Shown: one piece after another, positions 21,931 through 23,456 of the stretch | Layout: each line of letters opens with the position of its first letter | How positions within the stretch are numbered: position 1 is the first letter of the stretch | The notes under the pieces: model-generated | Seen by the model: the letters and a program-made list of their open reading frames with translations, nothing else | The model's database searches: none | Told to the model about the DNA's origin: nothing | Program-made: the position numbers and the translations under genes | Assembly: GCA_035512595.1 (NCBI GenBank) | Contig: DATKDU010000334.1 | Span: forward strand, 1-23,456 | Direction: 5' to 3' | Length of the DNA: 23,456 nt | Source: DATKDU01 sp035512595 | Lineage (GTDB): Bacteria > Planctomycetota > Planctomycetia > Pirellulales > Pirellulaceae

Positions 21931-23456
21931 ATGCCCACCGACCTCATCCTCGGTACTGCCGGCCACATCGATCACGGCAAAACGTCCCTCATTCGGGCCC
22001 TCACCGGCATTGATACGGATCGTCTGCCGGAAGAAAAACGCCGCGGCATTACGATCGACCTGGGATTCGCCCATCTCGAGCTCGGGCAGCTCCATTTGGG
22101 GATCGTCGATGTGCCGGGGCACGAGCGGTTCGTCCGCAACATGCTGGCCGGCGCGACGGGGATGGACATGGCCATGCTCGTCGTGGCTGCCGACGACTCG
22201 GTGAAGCAGCAGACCCGCGAGCACCTGGAAATCCTGCGGATGCTCGACCTCCGCGGCGGGCTGATCGTGATCACCAAGTGCGACCTGTCCGAGCCGAGCT
22301 GGATCGAGCTGGTGGAAGAGGAAGTGCGGACCCTCGTGCGTGGAACGTTTCTGGCCGATGCGCCGATCGTGCGGACCAGCGTTCACACGGGGCAGGGGAT
22401 CGACGACCTGAAGCAGCAGCTAGAAAGCGTCGCGCAGGGGCTTGCCGCGGCCGGCGTGGCGACGGTCCACGGTCCCTTTCGAATGCCGATCGATCGCACG
22501 TTCAGCATCGCCGGTCATGGCACGGTCGTCACCGGCAGCGTCGCCAGCGGTAGCGCCAAGGTCGGCGACGAGCTGGTGATCGAGCCCGGCGGCATTCCCG
22601 CTCGCATTCGCGGACTGCAAAGTCACGACCATTCCGTCGAGGAGGTGCATCGCGGCCAGCGGGCGGCGATCAACCTGGCGGGGGTCCATCACGACACGAT
22701 TCGCCGCGGCCACGAGCTGGCCGCGGCCGGGCATCTGCGTCCGGGCAAGATCGTGACCGCGCAGCTACTTCTGTTGGAAACTGCGGCGCCCCTCAAGAGC
22801 CGCACGCGCGTCCGCGTTCACGTCGGCACCGCGGAAATACTGGCCACGGTCGCACTCCTCGACCGGCCGCAACTCTTGCCGGGCCAGTCGGCGCCGGTGC
22901 AGTTTTTTTTGTCCGAGCCGGCCGTCACGACTTGGAATCAGCCGCTCGTCGTGCGCAGCGAGTCGCCCGTGGCCACGATCGGCGGCGGGCGGATTTTGGA
23001 TCCCAGTGCCGAGCGGCTGCGCAAGCCCGGCCCGGTCGATCTGGAGGAGCTGGCGCGGCTCCGCTCAAGCGATCCGTGGGAGCGGGCGGGGGCGGCACTC
23101 TACTTTGCCGGTTTGCGCGACTGGCAGCCGGCCGACTTGCCGCGTCTGGCCGGAGTCGAGCAGATTGCCGAGGCGCGGCAGGTACTGCTCGACAAAGGGG
23201 AGCTCAAGGAGATTGCCGTCTCGCCGATGCGGACGGTGCGGCTGCACTCCCGCGTGATCGACCGGCTGATGGAGCGGGTCGCCGCGGCACTGACCACGCT
23301 GCACGAGCGGAATCCACTGCGGACGTCGTTTCCCAGGTCGCAGGTCGCGGCCGGTTTTCAATACGTCGGCGAGCCGGCGGTGCTGAATGCCGTGCTCGAA
23401 TCGATGCGTGCTGCCGGCCGCATCCGGCTTTCGGAAGCGGGGCTGGCGCTGGCGGG
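21931..23456 (+). CDS. selB: Selenocysteine-specific elongation factor SelB (partial, open at the window end)
   Basis: SelB is the GTPase that brings Sec-tRNA to UGA codons at SECIS elements. 508 codons are visible of roughly 610-640. The G domain shows GHIDHGKT at 11-18, GITIDLGFA with the conserved switch region near 39-47, DVPGHE at 60-65 and TKCD at 115-118 (in place of NKxD). Domains II-III follow (FSIAGHGTVVTGSVASG, near 190-206), and the start of the winged-helix RNA-binding region lies beyond about 370. The long tract after domain III and GHIDHGKT distinguish it from EF-Tu. The ATG at 21931 has no ribosome binding site, so leaderless or weak initiation is likely. The element separates it from the tRNA-Val gene. 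Confidence 0.95.
   Translation, partial: MPTDLILGTAGHIDHGKTSLIRALTGIDTDRLPEEKRRGITIDLGFAHLELGQLHLGIVDVPGHERFVRNMLAGATGMDMAMLVVAADDSVKQQTREHLEILRMLDLRGGLIVITKCDLSEPSWIELVEEEVRTLVRGTFLADAPIVRTSVHTGQGIDDLKQQLESVAQGLAAAGVATVHGPFRMPIDRTFSIAGHGTVVTGSVASGSAKVGDELVIEPGGIPARIRGLQSHDHSVEEVHRGQRAAINLAGVHHDTIRRGHELAAAGHLRPGKIVTAQLLLLETAAPLKSRTRVRVHVGTAEILATVALLDRPQLLPGQSAPVQFFLSEPAVTTWNQPLVVRSESPVATIGGGRILDPSAERLRKPGPVDLEELARLRSSDPWERAGAALYFAGLRDWQPADLPRLAGVEQIAEARQVLLDKGELKEIAVSPMRTVRLHSRVIDRLMERVAAALTTLHERNPLRTSFPRSQVAAGFQYVGEPAVLNAVLESMRAAGRIRLSEAGLALA

Overview
The window looks like a high-GC bacterial chromosome, most likely a planctomycete (Pirellula-like). The evidence is a DUF1580-type protein, a membrane-anchored coiled-coil protein of a kind I associate with that group, and many GC-rich hairpin repeats between genes. 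No rRNA gene is present, so the taxonomy is inference.

Left flank (1-4173): the edge of an insertion sequence, with a transposase start on the minus strand and two tandem copies of a terminal repeat. Next come a 568-aa membrane/coiled-coil protein with its own promoter and terminator, an apbE-like flavin transferase gene carrying an in-frame insert of intergenic repeat DNA, and a stand-alone response regulator receiver.

Integrated element (4232-21851, about 17.6 kb): it sits in the 3' end of a tRNA-Val(UAC) gene and is bounded by 23-bp identical direct repeats. From left to right it carries a tyrosine integrase whose last codons lie inside the tRNA, a DnaB-N/RepA-like AAA ATPase, a small excisionase-like protein, an unrecognised 605-aa protein, a divergent four-helix membrane protein, and a six-gene minus-strand operon. 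That operon runs hsdM, hsdS, HipA-like kinase, HIRAN protein, hsdR, DUF45 metallopeptidase. It is followed by a divergent 380-aa protein, a DUF1580 protein and a structured right end. The mobility genes lie at the two ends and the defence cargo in the middle.

Right flank (21852-23456): selB, encoding the selenocysteine-specific elongation factor, open at the window edge. Before insertion tRNA-Val and selB would have been about 80 bp apart.

Three results stand out. First, the integrase reading frame continues in phase across the att core into the right end of the element, so the excised circle should encode a 513-aa integrase while the integrated copy ends in eight codons supplied by the tRNA. 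Second, two 84-bp arrays with identical geometry, each with four 17-bp sites (core TGAGCRYSTATG) in two inverted pairs, flank that full-length integrase gene in the circular form. Third, a HipA-like kinase and its HIRAN partner are translationally embedded in a Type I restriction-modification operon, suggesting kinase-controlled or addiction-coupled restriction.
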